A stretch of DNA of 64,000 nt from Heterorhizobium halophytocola (lineage in GTDB: Bacteria; Pseudomonadota; Alphaproteobacteria; Rhizobiales; Rhizobiaceae). Shown piece by piece: positions 47,796-55,991 of this stretch. Both the position numbers and the translations under genes were made by a program. Below the pieces are notes generated by a model. The model did not search any database. It saw only the letters and a program-made list of their open reading frames with translations, and was not told where the DNA came from. Location of the stretch: the NCBI RefSeq assembly GCF_017873095.1, contig NZ_JAGGJU010000002.1, positions 124,001-188,000 on the forward strand. Direction: 5' to 3'. The first letter of the stretch is position 1. Every line of letters starts with the position of its first letter.

Positions 47796-47809
47796 TTGAC
47801 AAAACTCAA
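47796..47809. promoter_or_regulatory. FNR/FixK-like box, phosphoketolase side
   Basis: TTGACAAAACTCAA, one mismatch from TTGAC-N4-GTCAA, about 256 bp upstream of the phosphoketolase start. Confidence 0.5.
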
Positions 47810-47875
47810 TTGGGTGCGCGTATCGCAAGGCAGGCCACCATCCACGGCTTCCCATGCTGCAATCCGGTGCGGGGT

Positions 47876-47889
47876 TTGACGCACGTCAA
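47876..47889. promoter_or_regulatory. FNR/FixK-like box, phasin side
   Basis: TTGACGCACGTCAA, a perfect inverted repeat of the FNR type. It lies 72 bp before the phasin start, so a site at -41.5 would put the transcription start about 30 bp before the ATG, as in FNR-activated promoters. Confidence 0.7.
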
Positions 47890-47961
47890 AGCTGGCAGCC
47901 ATTCAGTCGCTTAGTCTTTGCCCAGTGGCGCCGCTCCGGCGCGCAGGGTGGAGATATCGTC

Positions 47962-48345
47962 ATGACACTGAAGATCGACGGATCGTTTCCGGACTTTGCA
48001 GATGTTCCCGGCTTTGCCGGTGCGCAAAACCTGATGCGCAACACCATGCGCATGCAGGTCAAGGCGTTCGAGGCTGCGATGCGCTGCCAGATCGAGGCGC
48101 TCGACTTTCTCAAGCGCCGCTATGCCGAGGACATCAAGCTGATGAACGACCTGGCTCAAAGCACGGAAACGAAGGACACCTTCGACGTGATGAGCAACTT
48201 CGTCCAGAATGCGACGGTGGAATATGCGGACGAAACCGGAAAGATCGCGACCATCGGCTCGAAGCTCGTCTCCGAAACGGCCGAGCGGGTGCGCGGCGAG
48301 GCCGTGACCGCCTTCGAGGACATGGCTGTCAAGACGGTCGGGTGA
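47962..48345 (+). CDS. Phasin family protein
   Basis: A 127-residue phasin, an amphipathic helical protein that coats polyhydroxyalkanoate granules. It is nearly all helix, with alternating polar and hydrophobic residues (MRMQVKAFEAAMRCQIEALD, then FVQNATVEYADETGK). GGTGGAG lies before the ATG. It starts 72 bp after a perfect FNR-like box and is followed at 5 bp by the PHA synthase gene. Confidence 0.88.
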   Translation: MTLKIDGSFPDFADVPGFAGAQNLMRNTMRMQVKAFEAAMRCQIEALDFLKRRYAEDIKLMNDLAQSTETKDTFDVMSNFVQNATVEYADETGKIATIGSKLVSETAERVRGEAVTAFEDMAVKTVG

Positions 48346-48350
48346 CGCCG

Positions 48351-50237
48351 ATGTCCGGCATCGAGACGGCGGCCGCGGGCGCAAGGCGGCGAAAGCCGGA
48401 GGGTACGGCGGCATCCCGCCTGTCGCCCGCAACGGCACGGCCCCAGGTGCGTGCTCCGGCGGCGGCCGTCATTGCCGCCTCCGGCAATCCGGCCTCACCG
48501 GCTTCTGTACCCGGCGAGATCCATGATCGCGCGCTTCACGATCTGGACCACCTGTTTCATGCCGCTCTGGCATCGCTGACCGCCGGCCTCTCGCCCGCAA
48601 GCCTGATGCTGGCCTGGCAGGACTGGGCCATGCATCTCGCCATGTCGCCCGGCAAAATGCTGGACCTGCAGTCGAAAGCCCTGGAGAAGGCGCAGAGGCT
48701 GGCGCATTTCCTGGCCGATTTCCCCGCCGACGGTGGTCCGGGGACGCCCTGCATTTCGCCCTTGCCGCAGGATCGGCGTTTCCGCCATCCTGCCTGGCAG
48801 CGATTTCCGTATAATCTGATCCACCAGCACTTTCTGCTGACGCAACAGTTCTGGCACAATGCCACGACCGGTGTTCCCGGTGTGACCCGTCGGCACGAGC
48901 GTCTTGCGGAATTCTACAGCCGCCAGTTCCTCGATATGCTGTCGCCGTCGAATATCCTGGCACTCAATCCGGAAGTGCTCGAAAGGACGGTGCAGCAAGG
49001 CGGCGCAAACCTTGTGACCGGCCTGCAGAACTGGCTGGACGATCTTGTCCGCCGCAATGCGGGGGAAGTGCCGCCTGGCGCCGAGCAGTTCCGCCCCGGC
49101 ATTGAGGTGGCAAAAACGCCAGGCGACGTGGTCTTTCGTAACGACCTGATGGAATTGATACGCTACCGGCCGAAGACGGCCCGGGTGAAGGCCGAACCCG
49201 TGCTGATCGTGCCGGCATGGATCATGAAATACTATATTCTCGATCTGTCGCCGGAAAATTCGCTGGTCGGCTATCTGCTGGGCCACGGCTTCGAGGTGCT
49301 GTGCATCTCCTGGAAGAACCCGACGTCGAAACAGCGCGACCTGTCGCTCGACGACTACCGCGAACGCGGTGTGATGGCGGCGCTCGACTGGATCACGCGG
49401 TGCCTTCGCAAGACGCGCATTCATGGCGTCGGTTACTGTCTCGGGGGAACGCTGCTGTCGATCGCTGCCGCCGCCATGGCGCGGGACGGGGACGGGCGGC
49501 TGGCCAGCCTCTCGCTGTTTGCCGCCCAGGTCGATTTCGAGGAGCCGGGCGAACTTGGACTTTTCGTCGATGAAAGCCAGATCGCGCTGCTCGAGGACGT
49601 CATGTGGACGGAAGGGACCCTCAGCCAGCGCAAGATGGCGGGCGCCTTCCAGATGCTGCGGTCCCAGGATCTCGTCTGGTCGCGTGTCATTCGCGAATAT
49701 CTGCTGGGCGAGCGGCCGCCAATGAACGACCTGATGGCCTGGAACGCGGATGCCACCCGCATGCCCTATCGCATGCATTCGCAATATCTGCGGCAACTCT
49801 ATCTCGACAACGACCTGGCCCAGGGGCGCTTTCGCGTGGACGGACGACCGGTGCATGTCGAGGACATCGCGGTGCCGGCATTCGCGGTCGGCACGGTGAC
49901 GGATCATGTCGCTCCGTGGCGCTCCGTCTTCAAGCTCATTCACCTTCTGGATGTCGATGTGGACTTTGTGCTGACCAGTGGTGGGCACAATGCCGGGATC
50001 GTCTCCGAGCCGGGGCACCGCCATCGGTCCTATCGCCACCAGCAGTACCGGCACGGCACACCGCATCCGGATCCCGACCGCTGGGTTGCCGAGACGCAGG
50101 AGGAAGATGGATCCTGGTGGCCCGTATGGATCGAATGGCTGCGCCGGCATTCGTCCGGCGATATCGAGGTGGACACCATGGCCCCCGCGCCCGCCGCAAT
50201 CTGTCCGGCGCCCGGGACCTATGTGCTGGAACGATAG
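48351..50237 (+). CDS. Polyhydroxyalkanoate synthase (PhaC family)
   Basis: A 628-residue PHA synthase that polymerises hydroxyacyl-CoA. The catalytic lipase-like box is GYCLGG with Cys at about residue 363. The catalytic Asp is in GTVTDHVAPW and the His in TSGGHNAGIV. The N-terminal domain (about 60-260) contains the PHBC-type PRFRHPAWQR-like block (here DRRFRHPAWQRFPYN). A disordered, Ala/Pro-rich N-terminus of about 55 residues precedes it. Coupled with phasin, it suggests an oxygen-responsive storage system and may be an accessory PhaC besides a housekeeping one elsewhere. Confidence 0.9.
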   Translation: MSGIETAAAGARRRKPEGTAASRLSPATARPQVRAPAAAVIAASGNPASPASVPGEIHDRALHDLDHLFHAALASLTAGLSPASLMLAWQDWAMHLAMSPGKMLDLQSKALEKAQRLAHFLADFPADGGPGTPCISPLPQDRRFRHPAWQRFPYNLIHQHFLLTQQFWHNATTGVPGVTRRHERLAEFYSRQFLDMLSPSNILALNPEVLERTVQQGGANLVTGLQNWLDDLVRRNAGEVPPGAEQFRPGIEVAKTPGDVVFRNDLMELIRYRPKTARVKAEPVLIVPAWIMKYYILDLSPENSLVGYLLGHGFEVLCISWKNPTSKQRDLSLDDYRERGVMAALDWITRCLRKTRIHGVGYCLGGTLLSIAAAAMARDGDGRLASLSLFAAQVDFEEPGELGLFVDESQIALLEDVMWTEGTLSQRKMAGAFQMLRSQDLVWSRVIREYLLGERPPMNDLMAWNADATRMPYRMHSQYLRQLYLDNDLAQGRFRVDGRPVHVEDIAVPAFAVGTVTDHVAPWRSVFKLIHLLDVDVDFVLTSGGHNAGIVSEPGHRHRSYRHQQYRHGTPHPDPDRWVAETQEEDGSWWPVWIEWLRRHSSGDIEVDTMAPAPAAICPAPGTYVLER

Positions 50238-50371
50238 CCGTGAACGTTCCTTTCGGGGGCCAGGCTGCCCAGACAACCGGATTGCCGTGACGCCGGGTGG
50301 AAATCGGGGGCCGGCGGCAGCGCGGGCCGGTGCCGTGGTCGGCCCTTGTGTCGATGCTGCAGGGCAGGCCC

Positions 50372-52714
50372 CTAGCCGGCGTCGCGCCCCTCGAAGATCG
50401 CCTTGCTGATCTTGGCGTGAATGCCCCAGTTTCCATCCGCCACCTGGGTTACGCCGAAGTCGACACCGACGGAGATCAGCGAGATCGCCTCGTCCTCGTC
50501 GAGACCATAACGCTCCATCAGGAACTTGCGGGCCGCACGGAAGGCACTTTTCAGGGCGCGGTTGAGGGACGATCGCTTGAACACTTCCGACTGCGCATTG
50601 CGGCCAAGCTCGCGCAGATAGTTGGTGTAGCTGAAACCGTGCAGCAGCCAGTCGGTCGGGGTTTCGATCAGCGGCGCGCCGAGACCGTTCAGATAGGTCT
50701 TTTCGGTCTCGTTGCGCTTGTGCAGCACGAGCCGGACATTGCCGGTCAGCGAGCATTCGAGCGCCGTGCCGGAAATCTCGCCGTCGCCCTGGGCCAGATG
50801 CGGATCGCCGATCGACAGAAGCGCACCGGGCACGGCAACCGGCAAATAGATCGAACTGCCCTTGCCGGCACGCCAGTTGTCGATATTGCCGCCGAAATAG
50901 CCCGGCGGCACGGAATCCACCAGTTCGGCTTCGCGCGGGGCGACGGCGACGAATCCGAAATGCGGGCGCACCGGTATCCTGACGCCGGCCATGATCCCGG
51001 GCCGCTCCTCGAGCTTGCCGTGATCGACCGGTATGCCGGGATAGTCGATATGCTCGTGCAGCACGCCGAACGGGTCGGTCTGCGGTTGCCAGACAAAGCT
51101 GTAGACCGCTTCGGCAAAGCCGCTCTCGCCATCCGCGTCCGTCCGGTAGATGGTCACCACCTCGCGTTTCTTCGGTTCGCTCAGCATGTCGTCGTGATGG
51201 TAGCCCCAGGCCGCCGCGGCATTGCTGCCGAAGGCGAAGCCCCGATGTTCGGGATTGGCCGAGGGACGCGGTTTCAGATCGAGGATCTCGATCTCCAGCA
51301 CATCGCCGGGCTCCGCCCCGTGGACGAAGATCGGGCCGGTGCAGATATGCACGCCGAAGCCTTCGCCGGCCCCCCGGCCGAAGATCGAGGCGTTGACCGG
51401 GCCGGCACCGCGTCGATTGACCGCCTTGTAGCTCGCCGTCCAGCGAAACACGCTTTGCGCCCCCTCGTCGCCGCGGATCATCCGCTCATAGTCGTCATAG
51501 GCGTGCTGGGTCAGGGTCTCGACCGTCACCTGGTCGCCGGACCGCACTCGCAGCACCGGCGGTATGGAGCGGCTGAGATAGCCCCAGTGTACGGTATCGC
51601 GGGAGACGGCCAGATGATGGTGGCCGGGTGCCAACGGCGCGCGGCCTTCCGGCTCGGGCCGCGCCGGTTCTGCGTCGCCGCCGCCTGTGACAACCGGGGC
51701 CGGGGACTGGCTGCGGGCCGGGCGACCTGTGCCGTGCAGGGGGCGGCCCCGTGTCCAGCGGGTCTCGACGGTTTCGCCCGACGTCTTGCGCAGGTCGCGA
51801 GGTGATATGCCGTAGGCGCTGCTGAACGCCCGGCTGAAATGGGCCGCATTGCCGAATCCCCAGCGAAAACCGATCTCGGCGACGCTGCAGTCGCAATATT
51901 GCGGATTGAGCAGATCCTTGCGGCAGTGCTCCAGGCGGCGATGGCGCACATAATCCGAAAATGCACGGTCCTGGGCCTCGAACAGCTTCTGGATATAACG
52001 CGGCGAAAGCCCCTCGCTCCTGGCAATGTCGCCGATCGCCAGCTCCGGCTCGCCGAGCCGCAGTTCGATCTGGGCGCAGACCCTGGAGAAATGCGCCGCC
52101 TGCACCTGGCTGACGCTGTCTTCGTCGTGACGGGTCTCGGCGAGCAGCGCCGCCAGCACAAGCTCGGTGATGGCGGCTTCCCCGGCCATCACGTCGCGGT
52201 CTTCCAGGAGGGCGAAATTGGAACAGAAGGCCCGCATGGCCGGTCTTGCGGCAGCCGCCGATCCGGATTCGCCGAGCACCGTGGTCGGTGCATGCGGGTT
52301 GCGGCCGATCCGGTTCAGGATGCGCTCGCGCGGGACTTGCAAAAGCAGCATCTCGAAGTCGTTGCGCAGATGCATCCGCCAGTTTTCCAGCGGATCGCCG
52401 ACCCAGATGTCGCCGTCGGCGAACTCGCAGGCCCGCCGCCCGCCATCGGTGACATGGCCGCGCCCATACTGGATGAAACCGATATTGAGCGCGCCTTCGG
52501 GCCGGGCGAGGGGGACGAAATCCTGTGACGAGGAACGCAGCAGCGCCAGCCGCGCCCCCGAGGGCGAATCCTTGATCGAGATGTCGCCGAACTGGAACAC
52601 ACCGGACGCCGGCTGCGGGTTTGCCAGCGACAGCAGCACCAGCGTCTCGCGCCAGATCGCCTCCTGTCGGCTGGCCGGGAAGGCACTGATCGAGATCGGC
52701 ACGGATCGGCTCAT
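50372..52714 (-). CDS. AraC-family regulator fused to acetamidase/formamidase
   Basis: A 780-residue two-part protein in one open frame. Residues 1-220 resemble the AraC ligand-binding domain and 226-312 are an AraC helix-turn-helix pair (LAIGDIARSEGLSPRYIQKL; VAEIGFRWGFGNAAHFSRAF). A Pro/Gly-rich linker (about 313-370) leads to a full-length acetamidase/formamidase domain (371-780) with VHWGYLSRSIPPV, ICTGPIFVHGAEPGDVLEIE and the C-terminal VDFGVTQVADGNWGIHAKIS. It would hydrolyse a short amide to ammonia and the acid while acting as a DNA-binding regulator, perhaps of the divergent TRAP operon. GGGG lies 6 bases before the ATG at 52714. A lost stop codon between two neighbouring genes could have formed it; internal initiation of a separate amidase cannot be excluded. 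Confidence 0.85.
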   Translation of the reverse strand: MSRSVPISISAFPASRQEAIWRETLVLLSLANPQPASGVFQFGDISIKDSPSGARLALLRSSSQDFVPLARPEGALNIGFIQYGRGHVTDGGRRACEFADGDIWVGDPLENWRMHLRNDFEMLLLQVPRERILNRIGRNPHAPTTVLGESGSAAAARPAMRAFCSNFALLEDRDVMAGEAAITELVLAALLAETRHDEDSVSQVQAAHFSRVCAQIELRLGEPELAIGDIARSEGLSPRYIQKLFEAQDRAFSDYVRHRRLEHCRKDLLNPQYCDCSVAEIGFRWGFGNAAHFSRAFSSAYGISPRDLRKTSGETVETRWTRGRPLHGTGRPARSQSPAPVVTGGGDAEPARPEPEGRAPLAPGHHHLAVSRDTVHWGYLSRSIPPVLRVRSGDQVTVETLTQHAYDDYERMIRGDEGAQSVFRWTASYKAVNRRGAGPVNASIFGRGAGEGFGVHICTGPIFVHGAEPGDVLEIEILDLKPRPSANPEHRGFAFGSNAAAAWGYHHDDMLSEPKKREVVTIYRTDADGESGFAEAVYSFVWQPQTDPFGVLHEHIDYPGIPVDHGKLEERPGIMAGVRIPVRPHFGFVAVAPREAELVDSVPPGYFGGNIDNWRAGKGSSIYLPVAVPGALLSIGDPHLAQGDGEISGTALECSLTGNVRLVLHKRNETEKTYLNGLGAPLIETPTDWLLHGFSYTNYLRELGRNAQSEVFKRSSLNRALKSAFRAARKFLMERYGLDEDEAISLISVGVDFGVTQVADGNWGIHAKISKAIFEGRDAG

Positions 52715-53021
52715 CATCGTCCCCTTTGCTGCACTGCATCTTACCCGTTCAGCGGACGGGCGCTTGACGAATGGCGCACAAAAACTTTGCAGCAATGCTG
52801 CGCCGCGATCCGCGAAAAGGCAAGCATCCTCATCGTAACCGGATGATTTCGCGCGGAATTTTCGCCTTTGGAGGGAAGCCTCACTGTGCCGGGAGTCGAA
52901 ATTGCATTGCGCGCGCAGCATTGCGGAGCGGAGGCATTGCGACATAGCCTTGTTGCACCGCACGCACTGACGGAACGGACCGGAAGGTTCGCAAACGCTT
53001 GAAAAGAGCAAAGAGGGAACA
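52715..53021. other. Divergent control region with three GCATTGCG repeats
   Basis: No gene in 307 bp. The octamer GCATTGCG occurs at 52904-52911, 52918-52925 and 52934-52941 as direct repeats 14 and 16 bp apart, which is the kind of spacing seen for AraC-family binding sites. They lie 80-118 bp before the TRAP binding-protein start. Confidence 0.5.
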
Positions 53022-54110
53022 ATGAATCGTCGTGGATTTCTGACAAAGGGCCTGGTGGGTAGCGCTGCCGCCGCCAGCCTTGCCGCTCCGACCATCGCCA
53101 GGGCTCAAGAGAGCTTCAGCTGGAAGATGACCAATGCCTATGGTCCGGGTTCGCCCTTCTATGTCACGGGCCCGGGCAGCCCGACCCATTTCTGCGAGAT
53201 GGTGAAGACCATGTCGGGCGGGCGCCTCGACATCCAGCATTTCGCAGCTGGCGAATTGATCCCGGCGCTCGAGGGCTTCGATGCCGTTTCCGCCGGGACG
53301 GTCGAGATGAACGCCGCCAACGCCTATTACTGGGCCGGCAAGGTTCCGGCCGCGCAGTTTTTCACCACCGTGCCGTTCGGGCTGAACTTCCAGGGCCAGA
53401 GCGCCTGGATCTACCACGGCGGCGGGCAGGCGCTGTGGGACGAACTCTATGCACCGTTCAACCTGGTGCCGATGCAGATGGGCAATACCGGCGTGCAGAT
53501 GACCGGCTGGTTCCGCAAGCCGATCGAGAAGATCGACGACCTGAAGGGCCTGAAGATGCGCATCGCCGGCCTGGCGGGCAAGGTCTATTCCAAGCTCGGC
53601 GTCGATGTGAAGCTGCTGCCCGGCGGCGAGATCTTCCCCGCGCTCGAACGGGGCGTGATCGACGCGGCCGAATTCGTCGGCCCTTATCAGGACCGCCGGC
53701 TGGGCCTGCAGAAGGCGGCGAAATACTATTATACGACCGGCTGGCACGAGCCGTGCAACGTCACCGAACTGATCATCAACAAGACCGCCTGGGACAGCCT
53801 TCCCGACGACCTGAAGGAGATGGTCCGCGCGGCTGCGGCGGCCTGCAACGTGCTCAGCCATACCTGGTGCGAGGCGACCAATGCGGATGCGCTGGCCGAC
53901 CTGATTGCCAATGAGGGCGTGATCGCCAATCCGCTGCCGCCGGAAGTGGTCGAGGGCCTGCGCGCCACCACCAAGGCGACGCTCGACGAGATGGCCGCCG
54001 GCGATCCGGCGATCAAGAAGGTCTACGACAACTTCGTCGCCTTCAAGGAGAAGCACAGCCAGTGGGCCGGCATTTCCGAAGCCGTCTATCAGTCGCAGAT
54101 CCGCAGCTGA
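53022..54110 (+). CDS. TRAP transporter substrate-binding protein (DctP family)
   Basis: A 362-residue extracytoplasmic binding protein. It starts with a Tat-type signal (MNRRGFLTKG, then AAAASLAAPTIARA). The mature part shows DctP markers: GELIPALEGFDAVSAGTVEM and the LKGLKMRIAGLAGKVYSKLG block, with the conserved Arg that binds the carboxylate. It resembles TakP-like alpha-keto-acid or carboxylate binders. AGAGGGAA lies before the ATG. The ligand is probably an organic acid. Confidence 0.9.
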   Translation: MNRRGFLTKGLVGSAAAASLAAPTIARAQESFSWKMTNAYGPGSPFYVTGPGSPTHFCEMVKTMSGGRLDIQHFAAGELIPALEGFDAVSAGTVEMNAANAYYWAGKVPAAQFFTTVPFGLNFQGQSAWIYHGGGQALWDELYAPFNLVPMQMGNTGVQMTGWFRKPIEKIDDLKGLKMRIAGLAGKVYSKLGVDVKLLPGGEIFPALERGVIDAAEFVGPYQDRRLGLQKAAKYYYTTGWHEPCNVTELIINKTAWDSLPDDLKEMVRAAAAACNVLSHTWCEATNADALADLIANEGVIANPLPPEVVEGLRATTKATLDEMAAGDPAIKKVYDNFVAFKEKHSQWAGISEAVYQSQIRS

Positions 54111-54114
54111 GCCG

Positions 54115-54648
54115 ATGCTGAACCGGCTTGAAACCGTCGCCGACCACCTCGACAAGTGTGTCGAGGTGGTCGGTCGCATCGCTGCCTGGAGCGGTCTGCT
54201 GCTCGTTCTGGTGATGGCCAACAATGTGCTGCTGCGATACCTGTTCAACACCGGATCGGTGGCCCTGCAGGAGCTGGAATGGCATCTGATGTCGCCGCTG
54301 GCACTGCTTTGCATCGCCTATACGGTGCAGCAGGAGGGCCATGTGCGGGTCGACGTCCTCTATGCGCGTTTTCCGGCCTCCCTGCGGCAGGCGATCGATC
54401 TGTTCTCGACCGCCTGTGTCCTGATCTTCGCGCTGGTCGTCGTGCTGCTGTCCTGGCCCTATGTCATGCAGTCCTACCGCATCGGCGAGGGTTCTCCCGA
54501 TCCGGGCGGCCTGCCGTTCCGCTTCGTGCTGAAGGCGATGATCCCGGCGGGATTCGGTCTCCTGGCGCTGCAGAGCATGGCGTCTCTCCTGCGCTCCGTC
54601 GCTTCTTGTTTCGGCCGCACCCCGGGTGCCGCGCCGGTCTCCCGCTAG
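54115..54648 (+). CDS. TRAP transporter small permease (DctQ family)
   Basis: A 177-residue membrane protein with about four helices, the DctQ subunit of a TRAP transporter. The segments LLLVLVMANNVLLRYLF and ELEWHLMSPLALLCIAYTVQ are typical. It starts 4 bp after the binding protein stop and precedes the large subunit by 9 bp. Confidence 0.9.
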   Translation: MLNRLETVADHLDKCVEVVGRIAAWSGLLLVLVMANNVLLRYLFNTGSVALQELEWHLMSPLALLCIAYTVQQEGHVRVDVLYARFPASLRQAIDLFSTACVLIFALVVVLLSWPYVMQSYRIGEGSPDPGGLPFRFVLKAMIPAGFGLLALQSMASLLRSVASCFGRTPGAAPVSR

Positions 54649-54657
54649 AGGCGGTCA

Positions 54658-55983
54658 ATGTGCTATAACGAACTTCTCGTCATCGCCTGCATCCTGTCCT
54701 TCTTCGCACTCCTGTTTGTCGGCGTTCCGGTGGCGCTGACGCTGGCGATCAGCGGCTTCTTCTTCGGCTATCTCGGTTTCGGCACCACACTTTTCGCGCT
54801 TCTGCCGGCGCGCATCTACGGCGTCACCGCCAATTACACGCTGATCGCCATCCCGCTCTTCGTGTTCATGGGAGTGATGCTGGAGAAATCCAGGATGGCG
54901 GCGGAACTGATGGATGTGATTGGCCATCTGTCCGGACCCTTGCGCGGCGGCATGGGGCTCGGCATCATTCTCGTCGGCATGCTGATGGGCGCGACGACCG
55001 GCATTGTCGGGGCCACCATCGTCACGCTCGGCATGCTGACGCTGCCGACCCTGCTGCGCCGCGGCTATGACAACCGGCTGGCAACCGGTGCGATCTGCGC
55101 CTCCGGGACGCTGGGCCAGCTCATACCGCCGAGCACGGTGCTGATCCTGCTGGCCGACATTCTGGGAAAATCCGTCGGTACGCTGTTTGCCGCGGCGCTC
55201 ATGCCGGGCCTGCTGCTGACCGCCATCTATTGCGCCTACATGCTGCTGGTCGGGCTGATTTGGCCGGACAAGGCGCCGCCGATTCCGCTTGCCGAACGCC
55301 GTGCGCTCAGCGGTCGCCAGTTGCTGATCAAGACGATCAAGGTCGGCCTGCCGCCGATCGGGCTGGTGCTGGCGGTGATGGGATCGATCATCGGCGGCAT
55401 CGCGGCCCCGACCGAAGCGGCCAGCATGGGGGCGATCGGTTCTATCGTGATCGCGGTGCTGGCCCGGCGGTTCAACTGGGCGACCCTGGTATCCACCGTC
55501 GAAACCACGGCGCGGATCACCGCGGCGATGTTCTTCGTGCTGATCTGCTCGCAGGTCTTCGCCCTGTCGTTTCGCGGCCTTGGCGGGGAACGGCTGGTGC
55601 ATGACGCCTTCGCCCTGGTCCCCGGCGGCACCGATGGCATCCTGATCTTCATGCTGTTGCTGATCTTCATCCTCGGTTTCTTCATCGAGTGGATCGAGAT
55701 CAGCTATATCGTCGTGCCGTTGTTCCTGCCGCTGCTGATCAATGCCGGCGTCGATCTTATCTGGGCTGCGGCCCTGATCGCCACCGTCCTGCAGACCTCC
55801 TTTCTCACGCCGCCTTTCGGCTGGGCGCTGTTCTACCTGCGGGGTGTCGCACCGCCGGAGGTCAGGACGAGCGATATCTACAAGGGCGTGGTTCCCTTCA
55901 TCTGCCTGCAATTGCTGGCCCTTGTTCTCATCTTCGTTTTTCCGCAGATTGCCACTTGGCTGCCTGATGCGATCGGCTGGTAG
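54658..55983 (+). CDS. TRAP transporter large permease (DctM family)
   Basis: A 441-residue membrane protein with about 12 helices, the DctM subunit that carries the substrate with Na+ or H+. The family blocks GLGIILVGMLMGATTGIVGA and GTLGQLIPPSTVLILLAD are present. It completes the TRAP set with the two genes before it. Confidence 0.92.
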   Translation: MCYNELLVIACILSFFALLFVGVPVALTLAISGFFFGYLGFGTTLFALLPARIYGVTANYTLIAIPLFVFMGVMLEKSRMAAELMDVIGHLSGPLRGGMGLGIILVGMLMGATTGIVGATIVTLGMLTLPTLLRRGYDNRLATGAICASGTLGQLIPPSTVLILLADILGKSVGTLFAAALMPGLLLTAIYCAYMLLVGLIWPDKAPPIPLAERRALSGRQLLIKTIKVGLPPIGLVLAVMGSIIGGIAAPTEAASMGAIGSIVIAVLARRFNWATLVSTVETTARITAAMFFVLICSQVFALSFRGLGGERLVHDAFALVPGGTDGILIFMLLLIFILGFFIEWIEISYIVVPLFLPLLINAGVDLIWAAALIATVLQTSFLTPPFGWALFYLRGVAPPEVRTSDIYKGVVPFICLQLLALVLIFVFPQIATWLPDAIGW

Positions 55984-55991
55984 GATTCACC

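Larger units (their letters stand above)
47541..47961. other. Divergent regulatory region between phosphoketolase and phasin genes
   Basis: A 420-bp noncoding space with two FNR/FixK-like boxes, one for each direction (47796-47809 and 47876-47889). No gene is supported inside it. Confidence 0.6.

Noticed and set aside
47541..47855. N-terminal extension of phosphoketolase
   Set aside because: The extra residues are low-complexity, cover the FNR-like box region and lack the family start; AGGAG precedes the ATG at 47540.
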